The position numbers and the translations under genes were made by a program. From the NCBI GenBank assembly GCA_963576725.1, contig OY755241.1, forward strand, positions 23,720,449 through 23,784,448: a DNA stretch of 64,000 nucleotides, in the 5' to 3' direction. Source of the DNA: Azorinus chamasolen. Lineage: Eukaryota > Mollusca > Bivalvia > Cardiida > Solecurtidae. The first letter of the stretch is position 1, and each line of letters begins with the position of its first letter. The notes below the pieces were generated by a model. It was not told the origin of the DNA, ran no database searches, and saw only the letters and a list, made by a program, of their open reading frames with translations. Of this stretch, positions 11,849 to 22,760 are shown one piece after another.

Positions 11849-12316
11849 CATTTAATTAGAGTAGACTCTGCGCTGAAAGTGTTAATCTTTGCAAATAGAA
11901 TAGTCCCAGATCAGACAAGATTTGTTTTTTACCAGAATCTGCTGATTGCTTTACAGATATGTCTCTCTACTGTTTGGCATTACATTTCCTTAGTACATAT
12001 TCTAAATACCAGATATAAATTAATTAATATTCATAATGGGCGGAGTCTTGCATGAATAATCATTATGTAATGGATTACTAGCAAAATTTATTTACACAGA
12101 ATTACTGTGTTGAGCCTTTTTTGCATCTAAGTTGCTTTTTCTGACAACAACTACCGTAGTTTCTGAAAATATTGCTATGAATAGTGACTACATGTGTCTT
12201 TTGATTCAGCTTCTTTTTTTATGCCAACCTGGGTTTGCTTCGCAATTTTATTTCAATGTCAAAATGAGATAAATGCATTTACAGTGCTAATGCAAACTTT
12301 TAGAAAAGAAAAGTCT

Positions 12317-12543
12317 TTAACCCATTCCCTCATATTTATGAATCTGCAAAAGTCACTTTTTGAAACCATTGTGATAAATAGAGCATTTGCTCCTATTTAT
12401 CACAATAGTTTCATAACTACAAAGTTCTAAACATTACATTCTAAAAAATAATCCTAAACTTTTTCCTAGAAAATTAATACTCCTTTTCAGTAGATTTATT
12501 CGAAGAGGCTGGGTCTAAGAATAGCCTATGAGAGAATGGTTAA
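12317..12543. repeat. M4 MITE, complete
   Basis: TTAA at both ends, CCCATTCCCTCATATTTATG left, ATGAGAGAATGG right. Central palindrome gaaaccattgtgataaatagagcatttgctcc with the right arm partly deleted. Confidence 0.8.
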
Positions 12544-12897
12544 ATGGCAAATATTATGACCTTGACAATAATTCCCATAAAAGGGACTTGTTTCTGTGAG
12601 CCACAGTTTACCATAAGTTCTGTTACAAGTGTGTTCAATTTAGCAGTACTCTTTTCTTTTTTTTTTATACTTTTTGTTTGTTTGCATCACCTGCATTAGC
12701 AGTGACACTTAGGGATCACCATACATCGTATTGCAATCTGTTTGTCTGTATGTTACAGTTTATTCATGACAGATTTTTGAACACCCTTCTGTCTGCAGAT
12801 GAACAACATGTTCCTTTGAACACACTTGTTTATACATTATTGTAATTTTTCATAGCCAGTATGGTGTTTGTATTCAGTATATGACATTGTGTTTTAT

Positions 12898-13434
12898 TTT
12901 AACCCTTTCCCTGTTCTATGCTTATTACAAATTTCAATACCTTGTGAATATTCATGGAATATTGTAATATTGTAGCCATTTCAGAAAGCAAATAAACACA
13001 ACTGTTAAATTCCAATAGCAAACAGAGCATACCCAGATCAGCCAGCTACTGTAGGAGTAATCTGACCTTGGTATACTCTGTTTGCAAATGTTTTAAAACA
13101 TGTTTTTTATGAGGGAAACCCTTTACTTCATGAATATTCATGTATGAAATAATAGATTATGTTTTATTATGGCACATGAACACAGAGAATTTTGACAATG
13201 ACAGACACTCAGGAATATACCTTCTTAGGCAAACAGAGCAGACTCTGATCAGATGGCTCACGCAGGAGCCATCTGATCAGGGTCTGCTCTGTTTGCTTAT
13301 GGTAATTTAAAGATCTGATCCTGCAGTTTTTGTCAAAGCAAAAAGTTCCCTTGAAACTTTTACATTATGAAATTCATGTTAATGAATATTCATGAGGTAA
13401 CTAATATATGCTTAAATGTTATTAGGGATAGGGT
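12898..13434. repeat. Two abutting M1 MITEs
   Basis: First copy about 12898-13124 (ttttaaccctttccctgttc ... tatgagggaaaccc). Second copy about 13118-13434 (accctttacttcatgaatattc ... gggatagggttaa) with an almost perfect hairpin gcaaacagagcagactctgatcagatggctc / gagccatctgatcagggtctgctctgtttgc. Confidence 0.78.
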
Positions 13435-13565
13435 TAAGTTATTACAAACTATATAGAGAAATATCAACATACAGTTGTCATTGCAGTGAAAATGGTAAAA
13501 ACATAATTGATTCTGACCAGTTATTGTATGAAGACTGAGAGTAAAACTGCTGTATCTACATTCAT

Positions 13566-14105
13566 TGACCCATTCCCTGTTCTATGTTTATTCCAAATTT
13601 CAATACCTACTGAATATTCATGGACAAAATAGTTGTAATGAAATATCAAAGGTGTAAAATTGTAGCTATTTTAGACAGTAAAGAAGCAGATATTTCAAAT
13701 TCTATTAGCAAACAGAGCAGACCCTGATCAGACAGCTCCTTCAGGAGCTGTCTGATCTGGGTCTACTCTGTTTGAAAAATTATGAAAAGGTAGGATTATC
13801 AAGTAAAGGGTTAACCATTTCTGTCATATAAACACCTTTTCATACAAACAGAGTTTAGACCCATATCAGACGACTCTTATACGGCAGGGAATGCACTGTT
13901 TGCTTTTAACATAATATAGATCTGATTCTACATGACTGTATGAATATCATTTTAAAATGATATATGAACAAGGGAAAGTTTGGCCAAGGCTGAAGAATCA
14001 GATTTATATATCACAGGCAAACAGAGTAGACCCTCATCAGACAGCTCCTAAAGGAGCTGTCTGGTCTGGATAATCTCTGTTTGCAAAGTTATGAAAAAGT
14101 AAATT
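13566..14105. repeat. Two M1 MITEs sharing one TTAA
   Basis: Copy one, 13566-13814, ends agtaaaggg|TTAA. Copy two starts with the same TTAA (accatttctgtcatataaac) and runs to about 14105 with a degraded right end. It holds two hairpins, the second being gcaaacagagtagaccctcatcagacagctcc (about 14019-14050). Copy one hairpin gcaaacagagcagaccctgatcag / ctgatctgggtctactctg. Confidence 0.72.
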
Positions 14106-14229
14106 GTTACGCCTTATTTTGCTCAGTGCAATCTGACTGTCACTTTTAAACATTACACAGTCTGACTTTGATAGATTATACATGCACTTAGCTTTTGCTT
14201 AATTTCTTTTGTAATGACATTTTCTGCAG

Positions 14230-14326
14230 ATGCTGCAATGGCATTGTAATGGACAACACTCAGATGCGACGGGATCAAATGGAGGAAAATGCTGATCATG
14301 AACTCAAGGATCTTCAAAGGCTTAAG
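14230..14326 (+). CDS. Coiled-coil (K/E-rich) protein, exon 3
   Basis: Acceptor cattttctgcag ending 14229; donor AAG|gtaata at 14327. The first base A completes the AA- codon left by the previous exon, then 32 codons follow (KCCNGIVMDNTQMRRDQMEE...). The second half is a heptad-like charged helix rich in D, E, K and L. The two adjacent Cys codons are the only notable non-helical feature. Phase agreement with exon 2 across 6.6 kb of MITE-laden intron supports the gene model. Confidence 0.87.
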
Positions 14327-14647
14327 GTAATACACTTTCTTATTCTAAACATATTGTAAATGATAAAGACTTAAAACTTCTCTTTTTTCAACCGTTTTAT
14401 GATAGATTTCTTGTGCTCCCATTTGGAAGAATGAAGGGGTAGTGGGAGGGATATAGAGACATATCATTGTATGTCATTCAATCTCTCAGTGAGTACATCC
14501 GTCAGTCCATTTTCACTGTGTGTGTCATGCACATCTTCAAAATCAGTTACCCAGGTTTCATGAAACTTTATGGGATTGTTAATCATTATGAAATTGACAT
14601 ACAAGTATAACATTTTATGGTTATAATAAGTCATCATTAACAGTTGT

Positions 14648-15478
14648 TCACCCGTTACTCCATAAATAAGCCTTTCTATTCCTTTAAAAACAGAGCAGAC
14701 CCAGATCGGATGACTCCTATAGGAGTTGTCTGATCAGGGACTGCTCTGTTTACTTGATATAGTATATATATATATAATATAGATATGATTCTACAGCTTC
14801 TGTCATTGTCAAAAATTCCTGTTTCCATGCTCTATTATAGCAGTTAGTCTAATTAATATGCACGATGTCATTATTTCTTACATGAATATTCATTGAGTAA
14901 AGGGTTGATCCTTTATCTGATGACTATTCATGTAAATATGACATCATGAATAATTATTATTTGATTTATAATGTCATATGAAAAGAAGAGTTTTAGGCTT
15001 TGGCAGAAACTGTACAATCACATCTATATATTTCCATAAGTAAACAGAGCAGACCCTGATCAGATGTCTCCTCTCCTATGGGAGAGTGTTATAGGTAATA
15101 GAGGGTAATGAACTGTAATGAAAATCTACTGTACATGCAGCATCCTATTTTCCCAAAGCAAGTATTTAGAAAAGGCAAAACTCCTCGTAGAGCCAGATCA
15201 AACATCTCCTGAAGGAATTATTTGATCAGGGTCTACACTATATGCTACTATGTCAGTTTAATTGAACCCTTTCCTTCAAATAAACGCCTTTTCAGGCATT
15301 TGCAAACAGAATAGACCCAGATCAGACGCTGTTCTGTTTGCTAATGAAATTATAAAGTATCTGACTTTACAGTTTATACCTATACCATCCAATGTACATG
15401 CGCCATTATAAAAATTCTGCTAATAAATATTCATGATATCATTATTTCTTTCATGTATATTCAACAGGGAAAGGGTTA
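14648..15478. repeat. Run of three M1 MITEs
   Basis: About 14648-14908 (cccgttactccataaataag ... gagtaaagggttg), about 14905-15090 (truncated, gtaaacagagcagaccctgatcag), and about 15262-15478 (ttgaaccctttccttc ... acagggaaagggtta, hairpin shortened). The stretch 15090-15260 between them is a degraded hairpin (agagccagatcaaacatctcc / ggaattatttgatcagggtctacac). Confidence 0.7.
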
Positions 15479-15614
15479 CGGTTATTGAAATGGTGCTGAA
15501 TTGAATTACATCTTTACCATCTGGTAGAAAGGGAAAATTGAGCGTCTGAATATTGTGTGTAATTATGGTATGTCTACCCAATAAGTTCATGTTCCTTTTG
15601 TTTGTTTTTCATAG

Positions 15615-15812
15615 AATGAGTGTGAAGACTGGATAAAAACAGCCAAGATCTTACTAAGTAAACTCATGAATGAATCCATTGACTCCTTGTTCCCACAAAA
15701 GCCTGACACTGAAAAGAAGGAACAGAAGGCAGTGTCTTTGACTAAACCATCAGAACAAGATTATGTTGACCAAGAAAGGCTACCAAAACCGGAGGAGGCG
15801 GACACCAAACCA
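15615..15812 (+). CDS. Coiled-coil (K/E-rich) protein, exon 4
   Basis: Acceptor tttgtttttcatag ending 15614; donor CCA|gtaagt at 15813. Exactly 66 codons, phase 0 to phase 0. It opens with a helical segment (NECEDWIKTAKILLSKLMNE) and then becomes a low-complexity K/E/P/D region, marking the start of the disordered tail. A symmetric exon of this kind could be skipped without a frameshift. Confidence 0.88.
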
Positions 15813-16134
15813 GTAAGTATTGTATGGTTTGCTGGAGTTTTGACATCTTGAATTCTGATTACTCAAAGTTTGAGATAACTCGAAGTAAAAGTTTTTTATC
15901 CAGTCACCAGGCTTCTCTAGTGACATAATAAAGGGGGTGCAAATAAACTTAGGTTTATTTGGTTACTTCCGGTAGTGGAAGGTTTATTAGGTTAGTAGAT
16001 GGGCGTAATGATTCTATAACCATGGAACTATTTTAGTTTTCTGTAAATATTCATAAACATGTTGATGGAATATATCTAACAGATCTATTTGGTCACCAGA
16101 AGAATTATTCAAATGGGAAAAAATAAAAATAATT

Positions 16135-16228
16135 GGCTACAGCTGGATTCGAACCCGCGCCTGATCCTACAAAAACTAATTCTAATCTCTCTAGAGACGT
16201 CGCGCTTACCGATTACGCCACTGAGGCC
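16135..16228 (-). repeat. tRNA-like sequence, probably SINE-derived
   Basis: On the minus strand it reads GGCCTCAGTGGCGTAATCGG... with an A-box-like TGGCGTAATCGGTAAGC and an exact B-box GGTTCGAATCC, and the ends pair (GGC/GCC). The 94-nt length and poor anticodon arm argue against a working tRNA gene. A tRNA-derived repeat head is likelier. Confidence 0.45.
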
Positions 16229-16763
16229 ACATACAAAATGACGTTGATTTATCACTTTTATTAATTTAATCCACCGCTGGCAAAACCCGTTTTTGATAAA
16301 ATCAAACCTGGAACCAAAGATTGACAGATCAATAGTAAATGTTTTCTTATTACTCTCACGATTATTTGATTGATAAACTCTTACAGGGGCGGTGATAGTC
16401 ATAAACCTAAATATAGCCTGTTCAGTTCCATCGATTTCTGAGTGACGTTAGGTAGAATCTAAAAATAGAAACCGAGACTACGTAACTCGAATTTGACCAA
16501 AGAATATAAATCATGTCTGTTTGAAATAACTTATCGACCCTCGATTCAAATCATCTTATTTTTCAAATTCAACCACGTTTCCCTTCTAGTAATACAAGTA
16601 TCGAAACTATATTCCTCTGCGGTAGCTCATTAGATCTATTTACGTCTAAATGGAAGTGAAAAGGGAGGGATCCGTTGATCGAAAAACTGCATTTTCAATG
16701 TAAATTATTTCAAGAGTGTTATGAGTCTATAAAAGACATTTAACTATATTGACTGGATAAATC

Positions 16764-16901
16764 GAATAATAGGTTAGTGCCGTAGATGGGACGCCTTTAT
16801 CCGACTCGGAGAGAAAACAGTTGAGGCTCGGCAAGCCTCGCCTCAACGTTTTCTCCCCTCGTCGGATAAAGCGTCCCATCTACGGCACTAACCTATTATT
16901 C
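16764..16901. repeat. 138-bp near-perfect palindrome
   Basis: Arms GAATAATAGGTTAGTGCCGT... and ...ACGGCACTAACCTATTATTC pair almost end to end around a small loop (tcggcaag). GC content is far above the surrounding intron. It is probably a small foldback/hairpin element. No target duplication could be assigned. Confidence 0.85.
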
Positions 16902-17095
16902 TCTATATCTCTTCCAAAATTTGAAATACAGAATTGTTCTGAAATTCAACACTGCACATATCTGTAAAGACATATGACAGCTTGATGCAGGTCCTGTTGG
17001 AGCTTTCAGCATTACTTTTGACCTGCATTAAGATGTCACTTTCCAGGTTAGAATTTTGTCATAGTTTCAAAATCATTTGGTAAAGGTTCATTTAA

Positions 17096-17551
17096 CTCTT
17101 TACCCCATATAAATGCTTTTTTAACACTTTTAGAAACAGAGTAGACCCTGAGAAAACAGCTCCTGTATGAGCTGTCTCATCAGGGTCTGCTCTCTGTGCT
17201 TATGAAAAAATATAGAGTAGTTCGTCTGATCCTACAGTTTCTGCCAATACCAAAACCTCCTACATTAATATTCCATTAGATCCCGCAAATTCTTCAGATG
17301 AGACTTTATAAACTTGAGGTCCAATGTATCAGTGCTTCACACTGGTTATCTAAAAGAACCAGAGGAACTTGACCATTAATGAGAGTAAGGCATCGTGCCC
17401 AGGTGTATCTGTATCTGCTCCCCTATCTCTTGAGTGTCCATTAAGCCCATACTTGGCAGAAACAGACATTAATCAGAAAAAAATCCTTTAAAAAATATTT
17501 ATGGTGTCAATATTTTTCACATGAATATTAATTGGGCAAAACTTTAATCTC
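17096..17551. repeat. M1 MITE interrupted by other sequence
   Basis: Left end tttaactctttaccccatat, hairpin agaaacagagtagaccctgagaaaacagctcctgt..., then about 170 bp of foreign sequence (about 17285-17460), then M1 right body (atgaatattaattgggcaaaactttaa). Confidence 0.6.
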
Positions 17552-17698
17552 TCATGCATATTTGGAGAGTTTGGGGATATTTCAGTCATCTAAAACATTT
17601 TTGCGGGGAATAAAAAGGAAACACACATCTATATGCAGTGGTCATGTTCTTGTATTTCTCTTGATTAAAATGTGTGTATGTGCCAGATGGAGTAGATC

Positions 17699-17956
17699 TT
17701 AACCCTTTACTCCATGAAGATCTCTGTTGAAAATAATGGTCTCATAAATACTCATTAAATTAATTGTTACAGTAGTACATTGACACAAGAATGTTTGGTC
17801 ATGGTAGAAACTGTATAATCATATATATATTATATCATATCATATCATATGCAAACAGAGCAGACCCTGATCAGATGGCTCCTACAGGAGCCATCTGATC
17901 TGGGTCTACTCTGTTTGCAAAGGCGTAAAAGACATATTTACGGAGTAAAGGCTTAA
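17699..17956. repeat. M1 MITE, complete
   Basis: TTAA both ends; CCCTTTACTCCATGAAG left, CGGAGTAAAGGC right. Near-perfect hairpin gcaaacagagcagaccctgatcagatggctcc / ggagccatctgatctgggtctactctgtttgc. Confidence 0.87.
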
Positions 17957-18025
17957 TTAGAGGCTTAGATACTTGCAAACTGTTTGCAAATTGTCATCAT
18001 GAATTCACACAGAGACTTTTAAAGA

Positions 18026-18344
18026 AACCGGCCGCGTGGCTCAGTGGTAGAGCATCCGCCTGCGGTACGGAAGGTCGTGGGTTCGATCCCCGGCTGTGAC
18101 AGACCAAAAGTCGTTAAAAGTTGGTACTAGTAGCTCCCTTGTCTACGCTCGACAATAAAGGTGTAGTTCTAGGACTGGTCGGCCCTGTGTCAGAATAATG
18201 TGACTGGGTGGGGTGCCCTTGCCATGTACCTGCGGCAGGAGTATTCCAGTGAGGCAGCACTATAACTTGTCTCATGCGGGTGCCGTCTGCAAATAACTGA
18301 AATACTGTTGGTAGGACGTAAAACCCAACTCACTCACTCACTCA
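18026..18344 (+). mobile_element. tRNA-derived SINE with 11-bp target duplication
   Basis: Head with A box TGGCTCAGTGGTAGAGC and B box GGTTCGATCCC, then a body with a conserved-domain-like section (gaggcagcactataac ... gtctgcaaataactgaaatactg), ending gtaggacgtaaaacccaactcactcactcac. ACTTTTAAAGA flanks it at 18015-18025 and 18344-18354. The architecture matches tRNA-head SINEs of bivalves. The intact duplication indicates a fairly recent insertion. Confidence 0.9.
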
Positions 18345-18427
18345 CTTTTAAAGACTTAGATAATCCAAATAAACCAGTGGAGATAGGAGACTGGTTGATA
18401 TATACTATAAAATGTAATTTGTTCTAG

Positions 18428-18544
18428 GCTAGTGAAGGTGAAAAGGTGGATGAAGGAAAGGCTGAAGAGGTGAAAGACAAGGAAGAACAAAAAGTTGATG
18501 AACCTAAACCAGAACACAAGCCTGAGGCAGACAAGGAGACCCAG
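18428..18544 (+). CDS. Coiled-coil (K/E-rich) protein, exon 5
   Basis: Acceptor tttgttctag ending 18427; donor CAG|gtaaaa at 18545. 39 codons, phase 0 to 0. Almost entirely K, E, D, P (ASEGEKVDEGKAEEVKDKEE then repeated KxEPKPE-like steps), so likely disordered. The SINE lies only about 85 bp upstream, in the intron. A long minus-strand open frame over this exon reflects the purine-rich coding strand. Confidence 0.83.
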
Positions 18545-18639
18545 GTAAAAAAGGCATAACATCTAATTGTTTTTAGATCAGTTGTTCCACGGCAGAAACC
18601 TGTATGAGTGCAATGTGTAGATCAAAATCTACTACCAAG

Positions 18640-18950
18640 TTTTCATAACATCCATTGATATAAACTTTTCTTATTGAATAGTCATGTAAGAAATAATGAC
18701 ATCATGAATATTTAATTGCTGATTTTTTTATAATGGAATATGTACACAGATATTTTTGGTTTTGATAGAAACGTCTTTACATCTTTGCAAACAGAGTAGA
18801 CTTAGATCAGATGTCTCCTGTATCAGCTTCTAACTGGGATCTACCTTTGCTTATGGAATGATATAGATCTGATCCTACAGTTTCTGCCATACTCAAACTA
18901 ACCAGTGTATCGTATATCTTAGTTTTCTGCCAAGCAAAATTTCCTCTTGC
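18640..18950. repeat. M1 MITE, decayed
   Basis: M1 body motifs (gtaagaaataatgacatcatgaatatt) and hairpin gcaaacagagtagacttagatcagatgtctcc followed by a worn right half. TTAA ends not preserved. Confidence 0.6.
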
Positions 18951-19106
18951 AACAGAATTTAACCCATGATTTCTAAAGTGCAACACATTTAATTTTGTCT
19001 GCTGATTGGTCAGCTTTTGTTCAATCTTCGCTAAATTTGTACTGGTATGTAACTCAGACAGTTTGATGTTTGATAGGTTTTACTCTATTGATGTTTGGTC
19101 TTTCAG

Positions 19107-19181
19107 CAACCTGAGAAATTGGAGGTGATAGGTACAGATGACAACACCCATGTACAGCCACTGGAGGGCAAACCACCCCAG
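19107..19181 (+). CDS. Coiled-coil (K/E-rich) protein, exon 6
   Basis: Acceptor ggtctttcag ending 19106; donor CAG|gtaaac at 19182. 25 codons, phase 0 to 0 (QPEKLEVIGTDDNTHVQPLE...). Third consecutive symmetric small exon in the tail-encoding region. The 4.1-kb stretch between exons 4 and 7 is therefore compatible with alternative inclusion of exons 5 and 6. Confidence 0.8.
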
Positions 19182-19233
19182 GTAAACTATACCACATTGA
19201 CAGAGACTATCCTAAATATCAAATAAATTAATA

Positions 19234-19905
19234 GCATATCGTCGCTGTGCTGACAAAACCTCATATAATGAAAACCACTACTTTTCAGGAGAAGCAAAAA
19301 ACTGATTATTTTTATGAATTCGTCTTTATGTGACAAATAAGGTCTATATTCTCGTTCCATATTAAAACACAAATTAATAGATAAAACTTTGTTTATTCTA
19401 TCATTAATAAAACTTTATTTTTTCTATCATTTGTTGTGACGATTTTTTAAATGTACGATATTTTTGTACCAAGTTTTCTTCACTTTATGAATATACGAGC
19501 TTTTACCACGTATATGATATTTCGTAGTTTATTTTTTATCCGGCGATCATGATATATGACAATTTACATTTCACTTGAGTTTAAGCTTTGTACCTTTACA
19601 CACAAAGAAAAGGACAGAACTATGCTCTATGTACCACGATACTAATCTGCATGTGTTTTGATATGTTTAATGTCATTGCTCTGCATGCTTGAAGAGTAAA
19701 ATTTATACGAGGTTTTGATATTGAAAAAATCAGACCAATAAATATAGGAGGTTTAGTCACGGGCGAGTTTTGACATTTTTCATTGGTCGATTGGACTGAG
19801 ATTTGGATAGGATGTGGGCATTGTACGTTTAAATCAGAAATCATGAAGAAACGATTTTTGGCCAAGATGGATATACGAGGTTTTGTCAGCACAGCGACAA
19901 TATGC
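19234..19905. mobile_element. 672-bp inverted-repeat DNA element
   Basis: Ends GCATATCGTCGCTGTGCTGA (left) and, reading inward from the right, GCATATTGTCGCTGTGCTGA. The inverted repeats extend at least 34 bp (acaaaacctcatat / acaaaacctcgtata). No transposase ORF. The terminal motif is unrelated to M1-M4. Probably a non-autonomous DNA transposon of unassigned superfamily. Confidence 0.8.
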
Positions 19906-20024
19906 AAAAATTGTTGACCCAGATCCTAGATCTAGGTCTGCACTGTTTGTTTGATCCAGATTTCTTTATACAATGTTTAAAGTGTGGTGGTGGTGAGAGT
20001 TATTTTCGAATTCTATTCTCATCA

Positions 20025-20395
20025 TACCTCCACCAAACCCCTTGTTTTGACATTTCTTTAGAATAATGTCTCCTAACCCTTTGTTCTTTAAATATTCATG
20101 TAAAAAATAATGACATCATGAACATTCATTAGATAAATTTCTTTTGGCACATGAGCACAGGAAATTTTGGCCATGGTGGAAGAGAGAATCGTATCAATAT
20201 TACAATACATGTATAAGCAAACAGAGCTCGTCCTGATCAGATGGCTCCAATAGGCTCCTGTGTTTTCATGGATTTCAAAGATGTAGAAAGGCATAAAAAG
20301 TGTTACTGTATATTTATGCCTGTATGAGATAAAAGGTTAAAGATGAATCTAAAGAATGGTCACATTGTAAGGTTTCAGAAGAAAGAAGCAAGTTG
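20025..20395. repeat. M3 MITE with M1 inserted at its centre
   Basis: The left M3 arm (ctccaccaaaccccttgttttgac ... tagaataatgtctcc) ends at 20072. The right arm (gaatctaaagaatggtcacattgtaaggtttcag) resumes at about 20341. The 268 bp between, 20073-20340, is an M1 copy. M1 thus inserted after M3. Confidence 0.78.
20073..20340. repeat. M1 MITE nested in M3
   Basis: Left cTAACCCTTTGTTCTTTAAATA (first T of TTAA mutated), right GAGATAAAAGGTTAA. Hairpin gcaaacagagctcgtcctgatcagatggctcc partly eroded. Confidence 0.75.
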
Positions 20396-20458
20396 TTCTT
20401 ACAGAAAAAGATATTTTTTTTTATCTTATTCCACTCGCAGAATTTTAGTATCAATGGG

Positions 20459-20854
20459 TTAACCCTTTACTCCACAAATACACCTTTTTATGCCTTTGCT
20501 AACATAGTAGACCCAGATCTTATGTATGATCTGGGTCTACTATGTTTGCAAATGCGTAAAAAATTGTGGCAGATCAGAATGTGAGCAGACATCTTTTTTT
20601 TTAGCAGGCTAAGCGTTAACCTTTATTCCATATATACATGTATGCCTTTTTATGCTTTGCAAACAGAGTAGACCCAGATCGGATGGCTCCTATAGGATCA
20701 GGGTCTGCTCTGTTTTGCTTATGGAATTATATAGATCTGATTGTACAGATTCTACTTTGGCCAAAAATAAATTTATGAGTTAATATGCAATTTTAAAAAT
20801 TAGTCTAATTAATATTCACGATTTCTTACATGATTATTCATGGAGTAAAGGGTA
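20459..20854. repeat. Two M1 MITEs
   Basis: A shortened copy at 20459-20618 with hairpin acatagtagacccagatcttatgtatgatctgggtctactatgt. A second copy at 20616-20854 has hairpin gcaaacagagtagacccagatcgg / atcagggtctgctctgttttgc and right end ggagtaaagggtaaag. Confidence 0.75.
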
Positions 20855-20936
20855 AAGAAGCGTATACTTATCAAGAGATATTACTTACACTTAATACACA
20901 TTACTGGTAAATTATTTCATACTCTACCTTATGCAG

Positions 20937-21064
20937 ATGCCGGAGGGAGCAAGTCAGACTGCTGTACCAGCCCCAGGCCAGACATCCCCTGGCACTGCAG
21001 GACCCGATGTGGGCAAGGCCTATGAAGCTCTTGCGGCAGTTGATTCTCTTCAGAAGCAACTCAT
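20937..21064 (+). CDS. Coiled-coil (K/E-rich) protein, exon 7
   Basis: Acceptor ccttatgcag ending 20936; donor CAT|gtaatt at 21065. 42 codons plus two bases. It begins with a P/G/A/T-rich linker (MPEGASQTAVPAPGQTSPGT) and ends with a helix start (YEALAAVDSLQKQLM). The donor is not a consensus but the phase (2) exactly matches the next exon. Confidence 0.84.
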
Positions 21065-21092
21065 GTAATTCTTAATTCAAGCTTGCAAACTA

Positions 21093-21364
21093 CAGTAGAA
21101 CTTGTCTTATGCTGCCATCAAAAAGAGGTCTAACTATGGGTCTGTTAGGCAGGTGGTTGCTTAATGCAGGTCAAAAGTAATTCAGAAAGCTCTTATAGGA
21201 GCTTTCTGCATGACTTTTGCCCTGTATTAAGCAACCACCTGCATTTTCAGATTCATATGTTTAAATAATCTCTGAAAGCAAACACTTTTTCAACAACCTT
21301 CTTTTCCAAGACTCCCATCTTGATATTTAATAAGTGAATAGCCACTTAGGATAGTTTCTACTAT
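21093..21364. repeat. M2 MITE in the last intron
   Basis: TA|CAGTAGAACTTGTCTTATGC left, TTCTACTATA right. Hairpin aggtggttgcttaatgcaggtcaaaagtaattcagaaagctc / gagctttctgcatgacttttgccctgtattaagcaaccacct. Confidence 0.8.
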
Positions 21365-22183
21365 ATTGTCATCCAATGACCCTTTGTAAAGTGCTTTTCT
21401 TTGGCTGCCATGGATGTATCTTTGATCATCCCTATGGTCAGTTTGGATCCAAATAAGATGTACATGTACTTCTCATCAAGATCCAAACTGTTTGATTCCA
21501 TGATCCTCATGTTTAAACAAAGAATTTGACCAGATGATAAATTTTGCAGACAGCAATATGTGGCAGTGAAGGAAATACAGTAGAATTATGTTTACCCTGC
21601 ATTAGGCAACCACCTTCTGTATACCACTCCTTTGTTCAGTAAACAAATGTTCTCTTTGAACAGATTATCCTGTACTGCTAAGGAAGGTAAAGCCTAATAT
21701 AAACAAACAAACAATCAAGAAGTAATTCTGTGTAGTTTGAATACACTGAACCCTTTGTGATGCAGACTATCAGATAAGGAATGTATTGCTGGAAGAAATT
21801 CTTGAGATTGAACTCCGACTCAGGCTTTATAACCGTTGGGCCTGGTAATTTTGGTACTCAGAAGCCTTGTAAACTAAATTTATTGAGTTAGAATTGAAAT
21901 TATTTGAAATTCGAAATTAATTATGAAAACTAATTACTATACCGCTCTAAATATTTGGATATACAGACCCAGTTCAAACTGCTCCTTCCTGAACTGAAGT
22001 AGCAGTTTGATGAGAGTTTGCTCAATTTGTTACACCACTAGTTCATTTCAAGTTTTAAATATGGTGTCAATGTGACTTATTCAGCTTTACATGTTAGTGG
22101 TGAGAGGTTATTTTTGTGTCAGAATGTTTAGATTAATTTAATAACATAGATATTATACTGAAACTTTGTAATGCTTCTCTCAG

Positions 22184-22490
22184 GGCAACAGAGGAGCGAG
22201 CCCAGGCAGCTGAAGAGCGAGCAAACAATGCTGAAGCAGAAGTCAATGTGTGCCTGGAGAAAATTAGAGAGCAGATGAAGAAAATTGCTGAGCTTGAGAA
22301 AAGTGGCGAAGGAAAAGAACCTGAGAAGGCAAAGGAGGAAACCAAACCTGTCACACCCAAGACGCCAAAAACTCCGACAAGACCAGCTTCAAAAGAAGGC
22401 TCTGATACAAAAGAAGATAAAAAGAGGCCAGAGTCTCAATCATCCTCAAAGACTAGTTCTACTAAAGGCTCACGGGGAAAGAAAAAATAG
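22184..22490 (+). CDS. Coiled-coil (K/E-rich) protein, last exon with TAG stop
   Basis: Acceptor tgcttctctcag ending 22183. The first G completes the Met codon begun in exon 7. It encodes an A/E-rich heptad helix (ATERAQAAEERANNAEAEVN, through about residue 45), then a K/E/P and S/T/K-rich tail ending in KKK and TAG at 22488-22490. Across all eight exons the frame is open for 401 residues. The coiled coil next to a basic disordered end suggests a structural or scaffold role, but no named domain is visible. An open frame on the opposite strand here is a shadow. Confidence 0.9.
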
Positions 22491-22588
22491 ACACAATGCC
22501 GTTAATTGTTTCACATTTAGCCTCCACAGGATGTATCTATAGAGTTTGGAACTCGATCAGATGCTGAGTAATGCATCTGGATCAAAAC

Positions 22589-22760
22589 TATAGTAAAACC
22601 ACTCTAAATCAGAATTCTAGTTTAGAAGATTTTAGGTACTTTTAGGAAGGTGGCTGCTAAATGTAGGTTTTCTTCATTTCACCATGCATTAAGCTGCCAA
22701 CTGTCTCCAAGACTTAATATTTATACTGAATTTAATGTCCGGTTTAGAGAGGTTTTACTG
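22589..22760. repeat. M2 MITE
   Basis: agtaaaaccactctaaatcag left and tagagaggttttactgaac right. The central hairpin is partly deleted. Lies directly after the stop codon region of the coiled-coil gene. Confidence 0.7.

Larger units (their letters stand above)
15813..18427 (+). other. Intron with SINE, palindrome, tRNA-like and MITE insertions
   Basis: This 2.6-kb intron holds a tRNA-like remnant (16135-16228 minus), a large hairpin element (16764-16901), an M2 fragment (about 16935-17045), two M1 copies and a SINE, each listed separately. An open frame on the minus strand at 16402-16109 spans the tRNA-like piece and is not a gene. Confidence 0.7.

Noticed and set aside
16135..16228. Functional tRNA gene on the minus strand
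   Set aside because: B box is perfect but the anticodon arm cannot be drawn well and the length is 94 nt without a credible intron. Kept as a tRNA-like repeat.
22133..22360. Minus-strand Ser/Ala-rich ORF
   Set aside because: Shadow of the purine-rich last exon of the coiled-coil gene.
6465..22490. Naming the coiled-coil gene as an axonemal dynein light-chain-domain protein
   Set aside because: The size and K/E-rich tail would fit, but I saw no diagnostic motif, so no symbol is given.
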